NCBI GenBank assembly: GCA_016934985.1
Contig: JAFGRU010000096.1
Coordinates: 1 to 54,757 of the forward strand
Direction of reading: 5' to 3'
Length of the DNA stretch: 54,757 nt
Source: Deltaproteobacteria bacterium
GTDB taxonomy: Bacteria > Desulfobacterota > Desulfuromonadia > Desulfuromonadales > JAAYDE01
A program made the translations under genes and the position numbers. Below the pieces are notes generated by a model, which was not told the origin of the DNA, did no database searches, and worked only from the letters and a program-made list of their open reading frames with translations. Shown here in pieces: positions 1 to 8,406 of the stretch (positions are counted from its first letter, which is position 1; the number at the start of each line of letters is the position of its first letter).

Positions 1-158
1 ATTGGCCTCACCACGAAGGCCAACGAGGTGGGTTTCCTTGTAACAACGTCAGGCTTCCCGAACTAACGGGCATGCTCACAGTCGTCCTGAAGAAATCCCT
101 TAAAACATTTATTCCGTGTGGGCATCGTGCCTCACGAGCAGGGCAGAGAGCCTTCTTT
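1..158 (-). ncRNA. ssrS: 6S RNA, 3' end cut by the window edge
   Basis: 6S RNA binds the sigma-70 RNA polymerase holoenzyme as a mimic of an open promoter. Read on the minus strand, this segment holds the hallmark of the proteobacterial RNA: GTGAGCATGCCCG at 80-68, a short loop, then CGGGAAGCCT at 60-51. It aligns by eye with the E. coli apical region GTGAGCATGCTCGG...CCGAGAAGCCT. A further small stem, GGCC with AGGCC, lies at 21-4. The 5' end is placed by a well-spaced promoter just upstream. E. coli 6S is about 184 nt, so some 25 nt of the 3' arm should lie beyond base 1. Two short overlapping open frames (8-193 minus, 72-263 plus) have no ribosome site and are not taken as genes. In E. coli ssrS follows zapA; here its upstream neighbour is the divergent glnB. 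Confidence 0.82.
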
Positions 159-164
159 GTTTTT

Positions 165-193
165 AGTATAGGCCATGAACGTATGACCCGCAA
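165..193 (-). promoter_or_regulatory. sigma-70-type promoter of the 6S RNA gene
   Basis: On the minus strand TTGCGG (193-188) is separated by 17 bases from TATACT (170-165). Initiation is expected near base 158, which matches where the 6S-like sequence begins. Confidence 0.55.
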
Positions 194-912
<719 letters not shown>

Positions 913-920
913 ATTACCAT

Positions 921-936
921 TGAGTTTTAAAACTCA
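921..936. repeat. 16-nt perfect palindrome between glnB and amtB
   Basis: TGAGTTTTAAAACTCA reads the same on both strands. It sits directly after the glnB stop codon and before the amtB ribosome site (AGAAGGAAAAGG). It could be an operator or an RNA stem that protects the glnB 3' end. There is no T-tract, so it is not an intrinsic terminator. Confidence 0.4.
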
Positions 937-960
937 GAAAGAAGGAAAAGGACTAAAAAA

Positions 961-2346
961 ATGAAAAAGAGAATATTGATCGCCTTGTCTGTTCTTGCTG
1001 TACTCTTACCTGCCATAGTTTTTGCTGAAGATGCTCCCATCACTGCTGATCAGGTTCAGTCCAACCTCAACTTCGTTTGGACCCTTGTTGCAGCCTTCCT
1101 GGTTTTTTTAATGCAGGCCGGTTTTGCCATGGTTGAAGCTGGCTTTACCAGAGCAAAAAACGCTTGTAACATTCTCATGAAAAATTTGATGGACTTCTCC
1201 GTCGGTGCTATTGCCTTTTGGGCTGTCGGTTTCGGTCTAATGTTTGGCACCACCAATGGGCTTTTTGGTACCAACGGATTTTTCCTTATAGGGGGACCGG
1301 ATGGAGGTAACTGGGGTTACGCTTTTTGGATGTTCCAGGTTGTCTTCTGTGCCACCGCTGCCACAATCATTTCCGGTGGTGTCGCTGAAAGGACCAAATT
1401 CAGCGCCTATCTGGTTTATTCGTTCTTCGTTTCTGCCTTAATTTACCCTATTTTCGGCGGCTGGGCATGGGGCAGTCTCCTTAACGGCAGCGGCTGGCTT
1501 GAGGGTCTTGGCTTTATCGACTTTGCCGGTTCCACAGTTGTTCACTCGGTTGGGGGCTGGCTTGCTCTCGCCGGTGCTATCGTTGTCGGACCGCGTCTCG
1601 GCAAATTCACCAAAGAAGGGAAAGTCAAACCTATCCCTGGTCACAACATCCCCCTGGCCGCGCTCGGTGTTTTCCTTCTCTGGTTCGGTTGGTATGGATT
1701 TAACCCCGGTTCCACCACCACCGGTGACAGTTCCATCGCCATTATCGCTGTGACCACCACCCTGGCAGCAGCCGCAGGCGCTATTGCTGCAATGCTTTTG
1801 ACCTGGATGAAATACGGCAAAAGCGACGTTGGTATGACTCTGAACGGTGCTTTAGCTGGTTTGGTTGGTATTACCGCCGGCTGCGCTAATGTTTCTCCAA
1901 CTTCCGCAGTAATTATTGGTCTTATTGCGGGCGTCCTGGTTGTTTATTCGGTACTCTTTTTTGACAAAATCAAAGTTGACGACCCTGTCGGTGCCATCTC
2001 AGTCCACGGTGTCTGTGGCGCCTGGGGTACTCTGGCAGCCGGACTTTTTGATACTGCCGGGTTCTCCCTTGCAACCATAAAGGTACAGCTTATCGGTATC
2101 GGCGCCTGCTTCGCATGGTGCATGGTTACCGGGTTGATTCTTTTCAAAGCGATTGATCTGATCATCGGAATGCGGGCTTCTCAGGAAGAAGAGCTTGCCG
2201 GCCTCGATTTTTCCGAACATGCAGCGTCTGCCTATCCTGATTTCCAGACCGTCCATCTTGGTCAGTACACCCCAAGTGGCAATAGTGGCAGCGGCATGAC
2301 TATTCCCGAAAAGAGACCTTCGACGGTTCCTGCTGAACAAAGTTAA
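961..2346 (+). CDS. amtB: Ammonium transporter Amt family
   Basis: An inner-membrane trimeric channel conducting ammonium/ammonia, closed by PII when nitrogen is plentiful. The 461-residue protein starts with a signal peptide (cleavage likely after VFA, residue 22) and then 11 membrane spans. The twin pore histidines are visible at about residues 195 (STVVHSVGGW) and 349 (ISVHGVCGAWG), 154 apart as in the family. The gate region FQVVFCATAATIISG and the family signature starting DFAGSTVVH are present. The hydrophilic C-terminal tail, about 55 residues rich in Ser/Pro/Gly, is longer than in E. coli. It lies 48 bases after glnB and ends at a strong terminator, so glnB-amtB forms a closed two-gene unit. 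Confidence 0.95.
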   Translation: MKKRILIALSVLAVLLPAIVFAEDAPITADQVQSNLNFVWTLVAAFLVFLMQAGFAMVEAGFTRAKNACNILMKNLMDFSVGAIAFWAVGFGLMFGTTNGLFGTNGFFLIGGPDGGNWGYAFWMFQVVFCATAATIISGGVAERTKFSAYLVYSFFVSALIYPIFGGWAWGSLLNGSGWLEGLGFIDFAGSTVVHSVGGWLALAGAIVVGPRLGKFTKEGKVKPIPGHNIPLAALGVFLLWFGWYGFNPGSTTTGDSSIAIIAVTTTLAAAAGAIAAMLLTWMKYGKSDVGMTLNGALAGLVGITAGCANVSPTSAVIIGLIAGVLVVYSVLFFDKIKVDDPVGAISVHGVCGAWGTLAAGLFDTAGFSLATIKVQLIGIGACFAWCMVTGLILFKAIDLIIGMRASQEEELAGLDFSEHAASAYPDFQTVHLGQYTPSGNSGSGMTIPEKRPSTVPAEQS

Positions 2347-2373
2347 TCTGCAGTATTCACGTAAAGGTTTGTA

Positions 2374-2409
2374 AAAAAAGGCCCTGATGTTTCCGGGGCC
2401 TTTTTTTTT
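2374..2409 (+). terminator. Rho-independent terminator of glnB-amtB
   Basis: AAGGCCC pairs with GGGCCTT around a nine-base loop, followed by nine T residues. It lies 28 bases after the amtB stop. Confidence 0.85.
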
Positions 2410-2519
2410 GATGTTTTTTATTAATTCTCTTAGGGTCGACAAAACCTTTTTATTTACATACAATGAAAGCTTGAAAAATATGTCTGATTAATAGTGTTAT
2501 TTAGCCCATAATTCAGGAA

Positions 2520-3329
2520 ATGATTAATCTTTTTCAAAAGGTTCCTGTGGAGGCCAACAATAAATTTTCTGTTTCAATGGTTGATAATACCACTGTAGAG
2601 GCGGTTTTTTATGGAACGGGCACACTCTGTATTTCCACCCAGGCCGGCTGTCATATCGGCTGTCCATTCTGCCTCTCAGGCACCCGTGGCCTGTTCCGGA
2701 ACCTGACCTGCGACGAAATGATTTTGCAACTGGCTGCCGCCAAAGGAAAAGGTTTTGATATTAAGCGGGTTACTCTCTCCGGGATTGGAGAGCCTTTGTA
2801 CAACCTGGAGAATGTTTTGCCATTTATTGAACATTGCCAAAAACACAATTTTCCTGCTTCCTTAACAACTACTGGTGGGCCCTTAAAAAACTTCGAAAAA
2901 ATTCTCCAATTTCCGCACAATGGTTTGATGATCTCTCTTCATGCCGGGACTGCCGCAACCCATCGAAAATTAATTCCCGGCGGGCCCTCCTTTGAAGAAT
3001 TATGGCAAATATTGACAAAAGCACTTAAAAACATTTCGCGACGTAAAAGAAGGAAGATTGGCATAAATTATCTGTTGCTTGAAGGTATTAATGACTCAAC
3101 CGTTGAATTGGATAAACTTTCGGCACTTCTTCAACCATTTTCTGACTTGACCCTGCATCTGCTCTGCTGCAATACGGCTCCCACGCACTTTTTCCGGAGC
3201 CCATCTCCATCCCGGTTTGAGGCTGTCTATCATTACCTGCGCACAATGCTTCCCAATGTCAGAAGAAGTAACCGTTGGCGGCAGCAGGAATATGGAGGGT
3301 GCGGCACCCTTCTTGTCTATCCAGATTAA
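2520..3329 (+). CDS. RlmN/Cfr-like radical SAM protein lacking the N-terminal domain
   Basis: Related to the dual-specificity RlmN methyltransferases that make 2-methyladenosine in 23S rRNA and tRNA. Seen: the radical SAM cluster motif CHIGCPFC (Cys44, 48, 51), SGIGEPL at 87-93, and both extra cysteines of the RlmN mechanism, Cys37 (GTLCIST, like E. coli Cys118) and Cys261 (GGCGTLL, like Cys355, the methyl carrier). At 269 residues it is far shorter than RlmN (about 350-385); the missing part is the roughly 80-residue N-terminal helical domain. The start is uncertain: AGGA sits almost on the ATG, and the region upstream has in-frame stops, so no longer form is available. Whether it methylates the same adenosines or another substrate cannot be told. 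It stands alone between the amtB terminator and an EI24 gene. Confidence 0.8.
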   Translation: MINLFQKVPVEANNKFSVSMVDNTTVEAVFYGTGTLCISTQAGCHIGCPFCLSGTRGLFRNLTCDEMILQLAAAKGKGFDIKRVTLSGIGEPLYNLENVLPFIEHCQKHNFPASLTTTGGPLKNFEKILQFPHNGLMISLHAGTAATHRKLIPGGPSFEELWQILTKALKNISRRKRRKIGINYLLLEGINDSTVELDKLSALLQPFSDLTLHLLCCNTAPTHFFRSPSPSRFEAVYHYLRTMLPNVRRSNRWRQQEYGGCGTLLVYPD

Positions 3330-3375
3330 TTTTTTAATGTTTTAAACAATAATTTTTGAACAGAGGTTTTCTGTA

Positions 3376-4179
3376 ATGAAAAAATATTTAGTCAACAACC
3401 CTGGTTTTCGTTTTTCGAGAGGTTTTTTCTACCCATTCAAGGCGGGAAAATTTCTGCTTCGCCACCCATCCCTTTTGCGTTTTGTCGTGGTGCCTTTTCT
3501 TATAAACGTCTTTCTTTTTTCCGGTCTCGTGTATTATGGAGTTCAGTTCTTCGACCAGTTTGTCGCTGGGCTGATCCCTTCCGGCGAGGCATGGTACTGG
3601 GTGATAATCTTCTATTCGCTTTGGGTCATAGCCGTAGCTGTAACGGCGGTCCTCATCTTTTTTACTTTTTCCGTCGTCGGCAATTTGATAGCCTCGCCTT
3701 TCAATGATTTGCTTTCGAATAAAACCGAGGAGCTGATTTTAGGTTTAAAGACGGATGAAAAGTTTTCCCTGCAGCAGTTTTGGTCAGACTCCCTGCAGAT
3801 TTTGCTTATCGAGCTAAAAAAGATTTCCATCTTTGTCGGAATTATGCTGATTTTGTTTCTTCTTAACTTCCTTCCTGGAATCGGAAGCATGCTGTTTTCC
3901 ATTTTAGCTTTTCTGCTGACCGTATTCTTTCTTGTCCTGGAATATTTCGGATTTGTGGCTTATCGAAAACGGCTTGATTTCCGTGAACAGCGCAAATTTA
4001 TCTGGTCTCGGTTTTCAATGACTTTTGGTTTTGGAATCGGGATTATGGCTCTGCTCACCCTTCCGCTGTTGAATTTTATTTGTATTCCACTTGGTGTCGT
4101 GGGCGCTACTCTTATGTGGTGTGAAACCACTGACGATACCGTGAATCCGCCAACCGAGAAGGTTGGGGTAGGGGATTGA
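3376..4179 (+). CDS. EI24/CysZ-like integral membrane protein
   Basis: A 267-residue inner-membrane protein of the EI24 (etoposide-induced 2.4/CysZ) superfamily. It begins with an amphipathic stretch (FRFSRGFFYPFKAGKFLLRHPSLLRF) typical of the family. Hydrophobic segments lie near residues 36-57, 74-102, 150-195 and 215-247, with the family-like SPFNDLLSNKTEEL between the second and third. CysZ is a sulfate permease in enterics; no cysteine genes are near, so a sulfate role is not supported. An AGAGG ribosome site lies ahead of the ATG. It starts 46 bases after the radical SAM gene and may share its transcript. Confidence 0.7.
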   Translation: MKKYLVNNPGFRFSRGFFYPFKAGKFLLRHPSLLRFVVVPFLINVFLFSGLVYYGVQFFDQFVAGLIPSGEAWYWVIIFYSLWVIAVAVTAVLIFFTFSVVGNLIASPFNDLLSNKTEELILGLKTDEKFSLQQFWSDSLQILLIELKKISIFVGIMLILFLLNFLPGIGSMLFSILAFLLTVFFLVLEYFGFVAYRKRLDFREQRKFIWSRFSMTFGFGIGIMALLTLPLLNFICIPLGVVGATLMWCETTDDTVNPPTEKVGVGD

Positions 4180-4200
4180 CATACCATTTTTTTTATCAGC

Positions 4201-4209
4201 TGTTATAAA
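4201..4209 (+). promoter_or_regulatory. Extended -10 promoter ahead of trpB2
   Basis: TGTTATAAA fits the extended -10 pattern TGnTATAAT. A TTGACA at 4176-4181 is 22 bases upstream, too far for an optimal pair, but an extended -10 does not need one. The leader would be about 45 bases. Confidence 0.4.
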
Positions 4210-4260
4210 ATGCTTGCTCTGTTACCGTGGTAATTCAATCATTATTTTGGAGGTTTTTAA

Positions 4261-5631
4261 ATGAGAAAAAACATTATTCTGAAGCATGAAGATATGCCGC
4301 GCCAGTGGTATAACATTCTTGCCGATATCCGTCTCAACCCACCGCTTGGCCCCGATGGTCAACCTATTTCCCCTGAGGCTTTGGCCCCTGTTTTCCCCAT
4401 GAATCTGATTGAACAGGAAGTCAGCACTGAAAGATGGATTGATATTCCAGAGCCTGTTTTAGAGGTCCTTTCCATCTGGAGACCATCTCCTCTTTTTCGC
4501 GCCTATAATTTTGAGAAGGCTTTGAAAACGCCTGCTAAAATTTATATTAAATATGAAGGGTGCAGCCCTCCTGGAAGTCATAAGCCCAATACGGCCGTTG
4601 CCCAGGCCTATTACAATAAGGCCTTTGGTATTAAAAAGTTGACTACCGAGACCGGTGCCGGTCAGTGGGGAAGCGCTCTTTCCTTTGCCTGTTCTCAGTT
4701 TGGGCTGGAGTGCAAGGTGTTCATGGTCCGGGTTAGTTTCGATCAGAAGCCTTATCGCAAGGCCATGATGGAAACTTGGGGCGGAGAGTGTATTGCCAGC
4801 CCCAGCAATCTGACCCAGGCCGGCCGGGTTGCTTTGGAAGCCGATCCCGATACCCCGGGTAGCCTTGGTATCGCCATCAGCGAAGCGGTTGAGGCTGCTG
4901 TCAGCGATAGCACCGGGCAGACCCGCTATTCCCTTGGCAGTGTATTGAACCACGTTATGCTCCACCAGACCATTATCGGCCTTGAGGCGAAAAAGCAGTT
5001 TGAAATAGCAGGGGATTCTCCCGATGTAATTATTGGGTGTGTCGGGGGTGGCAGTAATTTTGCCGGCATTGCTTTTCCCTATGCCCTGGATAAAATCAAT
5101 GGCAAAAATATCGCCATTTATCCGGTTGAACCCAAGGCTTGTCCATCATTGACAAGAGGGCCTTTTGGCTATGATCATGGAGACACGGCCAAATACACCC
5201 CTCTTTTGGCCATGCACAGCCTTGGTCATAATTTTATTCCCCCTGCCATCCATGCCGGTGGTTTAAGATACCACGGTATGGCGCCTACGGTAAGCCAACT
5301 CGTCGAGGAGGAAATATTTACTCCAGTAGCAGTATCTCAAATAGATGCCTATAAAGCCGGTCTCTTATGGGCTCGAAGCGAAGGGCATATCCCGGCGCCT
5401 GAAACTTGTAATGCTCTCGCTCATGTGGTGGCGGAGGCTGAAAAAGCTCGCGAAGAGGGGAAGGAGAAAACCATTCTTGCCAATTTCAGCGGTCATGGTC
5501 TTCTTGATCTTAGCGCCTATGAAAAGTATTTATCCGGTCAGCTTAGTGATCTGGAACTGGATGAGAGCCAGATTGAAAAAGCTAAAAAAATTCTGGATCA
5601 GCACCCGGCACCTGAGCGTATCAGAAGATAA
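4261..5631 (+). CDS. trpB: Tryptophan synthase beta chain-like, TrpB2 type
   Basis: A PLP enzyme joining indole and serine into tryptophan. At 456 residues it has the length and N-terminal extension of the TrpB2 group rather than classic TrpB1 (about 400). Seen: the Schiff-base lysine Lys108 in GSHKPNTA, the catalytic glutamate Glu130 in [12 protein letters not shown], and the glycine loop [11 protein letters not shown] that binds the PLP phosphate. TrpB2 enzymes lack the usual contact with TrpA and are thought to salvage indole or act alone; no trpA or other trp gene is in this window, which agrees. TTTTGGAGG precedes the ATG. An extended -10 promoter lies just upstream. Confidence 0.88.
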   Translation: MRKNIILKHEDMPRQWYNILADIRLNPPLGPDGQPISPEALAPVFPMNLIEQEVSTERWIDIPEPVLEVLSIWRPSPLFRAYNFEKALKTPAKIYIKYEGCSPPGSHKPNTAVAQAYYNKAFGIKKLTTETGAGQWGSALSFACSQFGLECKVFMVRVSFDQKPYRKAMMETWGGECIASPSNLTQAGRVALEADPDTPGSLGIAISEAVEAAVSDSTGQTRYSLGSVLNHVMLHQTIIGLEAKKQFEIAGDSPDVIIGCVGGGSNFAGIAFPYALDKINGKNIAIYPVEPKACPSLTRGPFGYDHGDTAKYTPLLAMHSLGHNFIPPAIHAGGLRYHGMAPTVSQLVEEEIFTPVAVSQIDAYKAGLLWARSEGHIPAPETCNALAHVVAEAEKAREEGKEKTILANFSGHGLLDLSAYEKYLSGQLSDLELDESQIEKAKKILDQHPAPERIRR

Positions 5632-5637
5632 AGGAGG

Positions 5638-5666
5638 CTGATTGGCCATGGAGGGTGTGGTATACT
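5638..5666 (+). promoter_or_regulatory. Possible promoter for the small gene at 5739
   Basis: TATACT (5661-5666) is a good -10. The hexamer 17 bases upstream, CTGATT, is a poor -35. It lies in the gap after trpB2 and would give a leader of about 65 bases. Confidence 0.25.
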
Positions 5667-5738
5667 GAAAGTCAGGTTGTTTCTGGTGGGTTCCAAGCAG
5701 GTTTTTGGTCTTTAGCTTTTTACTTCAAAGGAGGAGAA

Positions 5739-5954
5739 ATGACCAAAAAAACTTCTCAAGACATTCGTAAGCAAGAAACAGATCTTATGGAAGAAGCATC
5801 CCGTCTGGATGAGGAACTGGCCATTATGGAAAAGCACTCGGAACAGATGGTCTCAACAGAAGAAGACATTATGGAAGACATGCGAAAAAGAGACCGCGAG
5901 CATAAAGATGCCCACCTTCACAGCGTTCCAAAATCTCGGAAACATGTCAGATAA
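5739..5954 (+). CDS. Small highly charged protein of unknown function
   Basis: A 71-residue, strongly charged and probably helical protein, beginning MTKKTSQDIRKQETDLMEEA, with many Glu, Lys and Arg and no cysteine, membrane segment or signal peptide. A heptad-like pattern over residues 10-50 suggests a short coiled coil. The start is set by a near-perfect AAAGGAGGAG ribosome site; the upstream part of the same frame has no such site. It lies 107 bases downstream of trpB2 and faces another unrecognised coiled-coil gene across a shared terminator. I do not recognise the family. Confidence 0.7.
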   Translation: MTKKTSQDIRKQETDLMEEASRLDEELAIMEKHSEQMVSTEEDIMEDMRKRDREHKDAHLHSVPKSRKHVR

Positions 5955-5958
5955 ATAG

Positions 5959-6004
5959 CGGTAAAAAGCCTCCCCAAAATTTATTATGGGGAGGCTTTTT
6001 ACCG
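5959..6004. terminator. Bidirectional terminator between convergent genes
   Basis: A perfect 17-bp stem (5959-5975 with 5988-6004) and a 12-base loop. AAAAA and TTTTT sit within the stem on the two sides, so it can stop transcription arriving from either direction. It separates the genes ending at 5954 and 6011. Confidence 0.85.
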
Positions 6005-6010
6005 TATCCT

Positions 6011-6394
6011 TCAGTCGCTTTTTTCGTTGTCCTTGAGAACCGTTTCATCTTCAGCCTTTTTTTCAGGGTTCTCAAGTTTGATGTTTTCAATCTCATTTTC
6101 CAGCAGGACTGCAGTCTCTTTCAGCGCACGGAGCCTGCTCAAAAGGTCATGGACTTCGGCGCGGGCCAGAATGTCTGTTTCCCCTCTGGAATACATATCA
6201 TCAATCAATTTTCCAAGCTCGGAAAAAAGAGCCGGGAATTTTCGATTATTGGTGTTCAAATCCATTTTTTTCTGAACCAGACGCTTGTACTTTTGAGCTC
6301 CGAAGGATGCGGCATGTAATGTTTTTCGGGTTGATTTCCAGAAATCTGGACTTTTCTTCGGCGATTCCTGATGTTTTTCTTGCTGGACAGCCAT
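6011..6394 (-). CDS. Hypothetical coiled-coil protein
   Basis: A 127-residue soluble protein with no cysteine, signal peptide or membrane segment. Residues around 65-110 (SRGETDILARAEVHDLLSRL and what follows) look like a long amphipathic helix, and the last 20 residues are acidic and lysine-rich. The ATG at 6394 is chosen because AAAGGAGGTG lies six bases ahead; a GTG two codons earlier falls inside that ribosome site. The very strong site suggests good expression. Single gene, upstream of and divergent from fbp. Family not recognised. Confidence 0.7.
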   Translation of the reverse strand: MAVQQEKHQESPKKSPDFWKSTRKTLHAASFGAQKYKRLVQKKMDLNTNNRKFPALFSELGKLIDDMYSRGETDILARAEVHDLLSRLRALKETAVLLENEIENIKLENPEKKAEDETVLKDNEKSD

Positions 6395-6546
6395 GTTCAC
6401 CTCCTTTGTTACCCACTTAAATCAAATCTAGCATAGCCCCTTAGGCTGTCAAGAAACCGTCGATTGAATTTGCTCTTTGAAGATTTTTCGTATAAGATTC
6501 AATAAATTTTAATTTGTTTATGATGTTTTTTGAAGGGAGGTTCATT

Positions 6547-7491
6547 GTGATTATTGAAGCAGGTCAATCCAAGTTTCAGATTGATTTAAATCGTCACCTT
6601 CGTGAAAATAATGAAAACCCAGCCCTGACCCACCTCATATGCGAAATATCAGAAGCCTCCAAATACATTATCAACTCAATCCGAACCGGCGATCTGGGTG
6701 TGGCGGGAACCTCAAATCTGTATGGGGAAGAACAGCTGGCTCTCGACGTTCTAAGTGACCGAATCCTTAAAAAGCGCCTTATTCATTCTGGGGTAGTGGG
6801 TAAAATTGCTTCTGAGGAAGCGAGCGATGTTCTCACCATTGTTGATAATGCTGAACACCTTTATTCCGTAGCCTACGACCCCCTTGATGGCTCCTCCCTG
6901 GTAGATGTAAATCTCGCTGTCGGAACTATCGTTTCCATTTTTAAGGGAGACAATATTTTCCAAACCGGACGGAAACAGGTCGCGGCGATGTATATCCTTT
7001 ATGGACCGAGAACCACTCTGATTTATTCCACCGGAAACGGGGTTCATGAATTTTCCCTGAACCAGCTTATGGAATATACCCTGGTTCAGGAAAATATTCA
7101 GATGAATACCAAGGCCAACATTTATTCACCAGGAGGGCTGCGCAATAAATATACAAAAGGGGTGGCTGAATATGTGAGGCATCTTGAGGAAAAGGGGGTC
7201 AAGTTGCGTTACAGTGGGGGCTTTGTTCCTGATTTCAACCAGGTTCTTCTTAAAGGGAAGGGGATTTTCTTTTATCCTCATCTCAAGGGTGCCCCCAACG
7301 GCAAGCTTCGCCTCCTTTTTGAGCTTAATCCTATGGCATTTTTGATAGAACAGGCAGGAGGAGCTGCATCCAATGGGAAAATGCCTATTTTGGATATAGT
7401 ACCTAAAAAAATTGACCAGCGTGAACCTATCTTCATCGGGTGTAAAGAGGACGTGGAAAAAGCCGAAGAGTATGTGGCCACTGAAGATTGA
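6547..7491 (+). CDS. fbp: Fructose-1,6-bisphosphatase, class I
   Basis: Hydrolyses fructose 1,6-bisphosphate to fructose 6-phosphate in gluconeogenesis. Seen: the metal-binding glutamates of KIASEEAS (Glu90-91), the sugar phosphatase signature YDPLDGSSLVD starting at residue 110, and late motifs KLRLLFELNPMAFLIEQAGG and KKIDQREPIFIG typical of class I. Start: GTG at 6547 is preferred, six bases after GAAGGGAGG at 6532-6540; longer forms from TTG or ATG at 6514-6523 would overlap that site. The product is then 314 residues, close to the family's usual 330. A second, unrelated FBPase (glpX, 42479-43495) is also in this window. Monocistronic, ending before a strong hairpin. Confidence 0.92.
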   Translation: MIIEAGQSKFQIDLNRHLRENNENPALTHLICEISEASKYIINSIRTGDLGVAGTSNLYGEEQLALDVLSDRILKKRLIHSGVVGKIASEEASDVLTIVDNAEHLYSVAYDPLDGSSLVDVNLAVGTIVSIFKGDNIFQTGRKQVAAMYILYGPRTTLIYSTGNGVHEFSLNQLMEYTLVQENIQMNTKANIYSPGGLRNKYTKGVAEYVRHLEEKGVKLRYSGGFVPDFNQVLLKGKGIFFYPHLKGAPNGKLRLLFELNPMAFLIEQAGGAASNGKMPILDIVPKKIDQREPIFIGCKEDVEKAEEYVATED

Positions 7492-7695
7492 AAAACTTTC
7501 AACATATCCGATATGGTGAAAAAAATCTGAATCTATGAGTTCTGACCGGGTAATGGCGCAAATTATTGACCTGCCAAAGGATTTTAAAAATTTCTGGCAA
7601 ACCTGTGAGGGTGCCGAGGGTTTTTGAAATACCTATTCAGACCCAGGACTCAAATTCTTCTACCGTTTTCAACCTGCGGATGCAGGAAAACAATT

Positions 7696-7731
7696 AAAAA
7701 CCCAAAGCCTCGTACGAGGCTTTGGGTTTTT
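7696..7731. terminator. 36-nt perfect palindrome, bidirectional terminator
   Basis: A perfect palindrome with CCCAAAGCCTCG on the left arm and its complement on the right, flanked by A5 and T6. It serves fbp on the plus strand and acts as back-up for the kor operon on the minus strand. It lies about 200 bases after fbp, so the fbp transcript has a long 3' tail. Confidence 0.75.
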
Positions 7732-7743
7732 TGATGTGGGATC

Positions 7744-7767
7744 AAAAAAGGGTAGATGTCATACCCT
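7744..7767 (-). terminator. Terminator of the mdh-kor operon
   Basis: On the minus strand AGGGTA pairs with TACCCT around a seven-base loop, followed by six T residues. It lies about 70 bases downstream of korC. Confidence 0.6.
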
Positions 7768-7835
7768 AAGAAATGCATTTGTCTCAGCATAGGGCCTGTA
7801 TAGCGCTATGGGGGTTAGTTTAATAGAAAAGGCTT

Positions 7836-8384
7836 CTACTTCATGAGTTCTTTCATTTTTTTAAAACCTGTTTCATAAGCCTTTTGATTGAGCTCTTTGA
7901 ATGCCGGAGGAACTCTGGAAAGAACCGCTTGCTCACAAGCCTCGTAAGAGACAATATCGGTTAAGGCGACCATGGCACCCAAAGCGACAACATTGGCGAC
8001 AATTTCCCGCCCGATATCCTCCTTTGCTGTCCGGATGATGGGAAATTGGTAAACTTTGAAGTCGCCCTGCGGGATATTTTTGACCAGGTCCGAGTCCAGA
8101 AGCAGAAGGCCGTCGGGTTTAATACCGACGGAGTATTTGTCTGCTGCTTCCTGGGTCAGAGCCAGGCAGGCGTTAACCTGGGTTGCCTTGGGATAGTCAA
8201 TGGGAGCATCGGAAATGATTACCTCGGATTTGGAGGCACCACCGCGGGCTTCAGGGCCGTAACTCTGGGACTGAACGGCATTTTTCCCTTCAACGATCGA
8301 TGCTGCTTCCGCCAGAATGATGCCCGCGGTGATCAGGCCTTGACCACCGGCCCCTGAAAATCTGATTTCATATCTTTCAGCCAT
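7836..8384 (-). CDS. korC: 2-oxoglutarate:ferredoxin oxidoreductase, gamma subunit
   Basis: The gamma subunit of a four-subunit 2-oxoacid:ferredoxin oxidoreductase, which converts 2-oxoglutarate and CoA to succinyl-CoA with reduced ferredoxin. The 182-residue product shows the POR-gamma fold signature FSGAGGQGLITAG near the N-terminus and SQSYGPEARGGASKSEV, both conserved in KorC/VorC. Start at MAERYEIRF (8384), with AGGAG about 11 bases upstream; the frame extends further but only into korB. It lies 22 bases after korB and is last in the operon. Substrate preference (2-oxoglutarate rather than branched-chain acids) is inferred from linkage to mdh. Confidence 0.9.
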   Translation of the reverse strand: MAERYEIRFSGAGGQGLITAGIILAEAASIVEGKNAVQSQSYGPEARGGASKSEVIISDAPIDYPKATQVNACLALTQEAADKYSVGIKPDGLLLLDSDLVKNIPQGDFKVYQFPIIRTAKEDIGREIVANVVALGAMVALTDIVSYEACEQAVLSRVPPAFKELNQKAYETGFKKMKELMK

Positions 8385-8406
8385 CGCGAATTGTTCTCCT
8401 TTTGAA

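Larger units (their letters stand above)
7492..7835. other. Gap between convergent fbp and korC
   Basis: No open frame of note. The stretch 7500-7690 shows no recognisable feature. After it come the 36-nt terminator palindrome, the smaller minus-strand terminator, and a 10-nt palindrome ATAGCGCTAT at 7800-7809 just beyond the korC stop. Confidence 0.5.
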
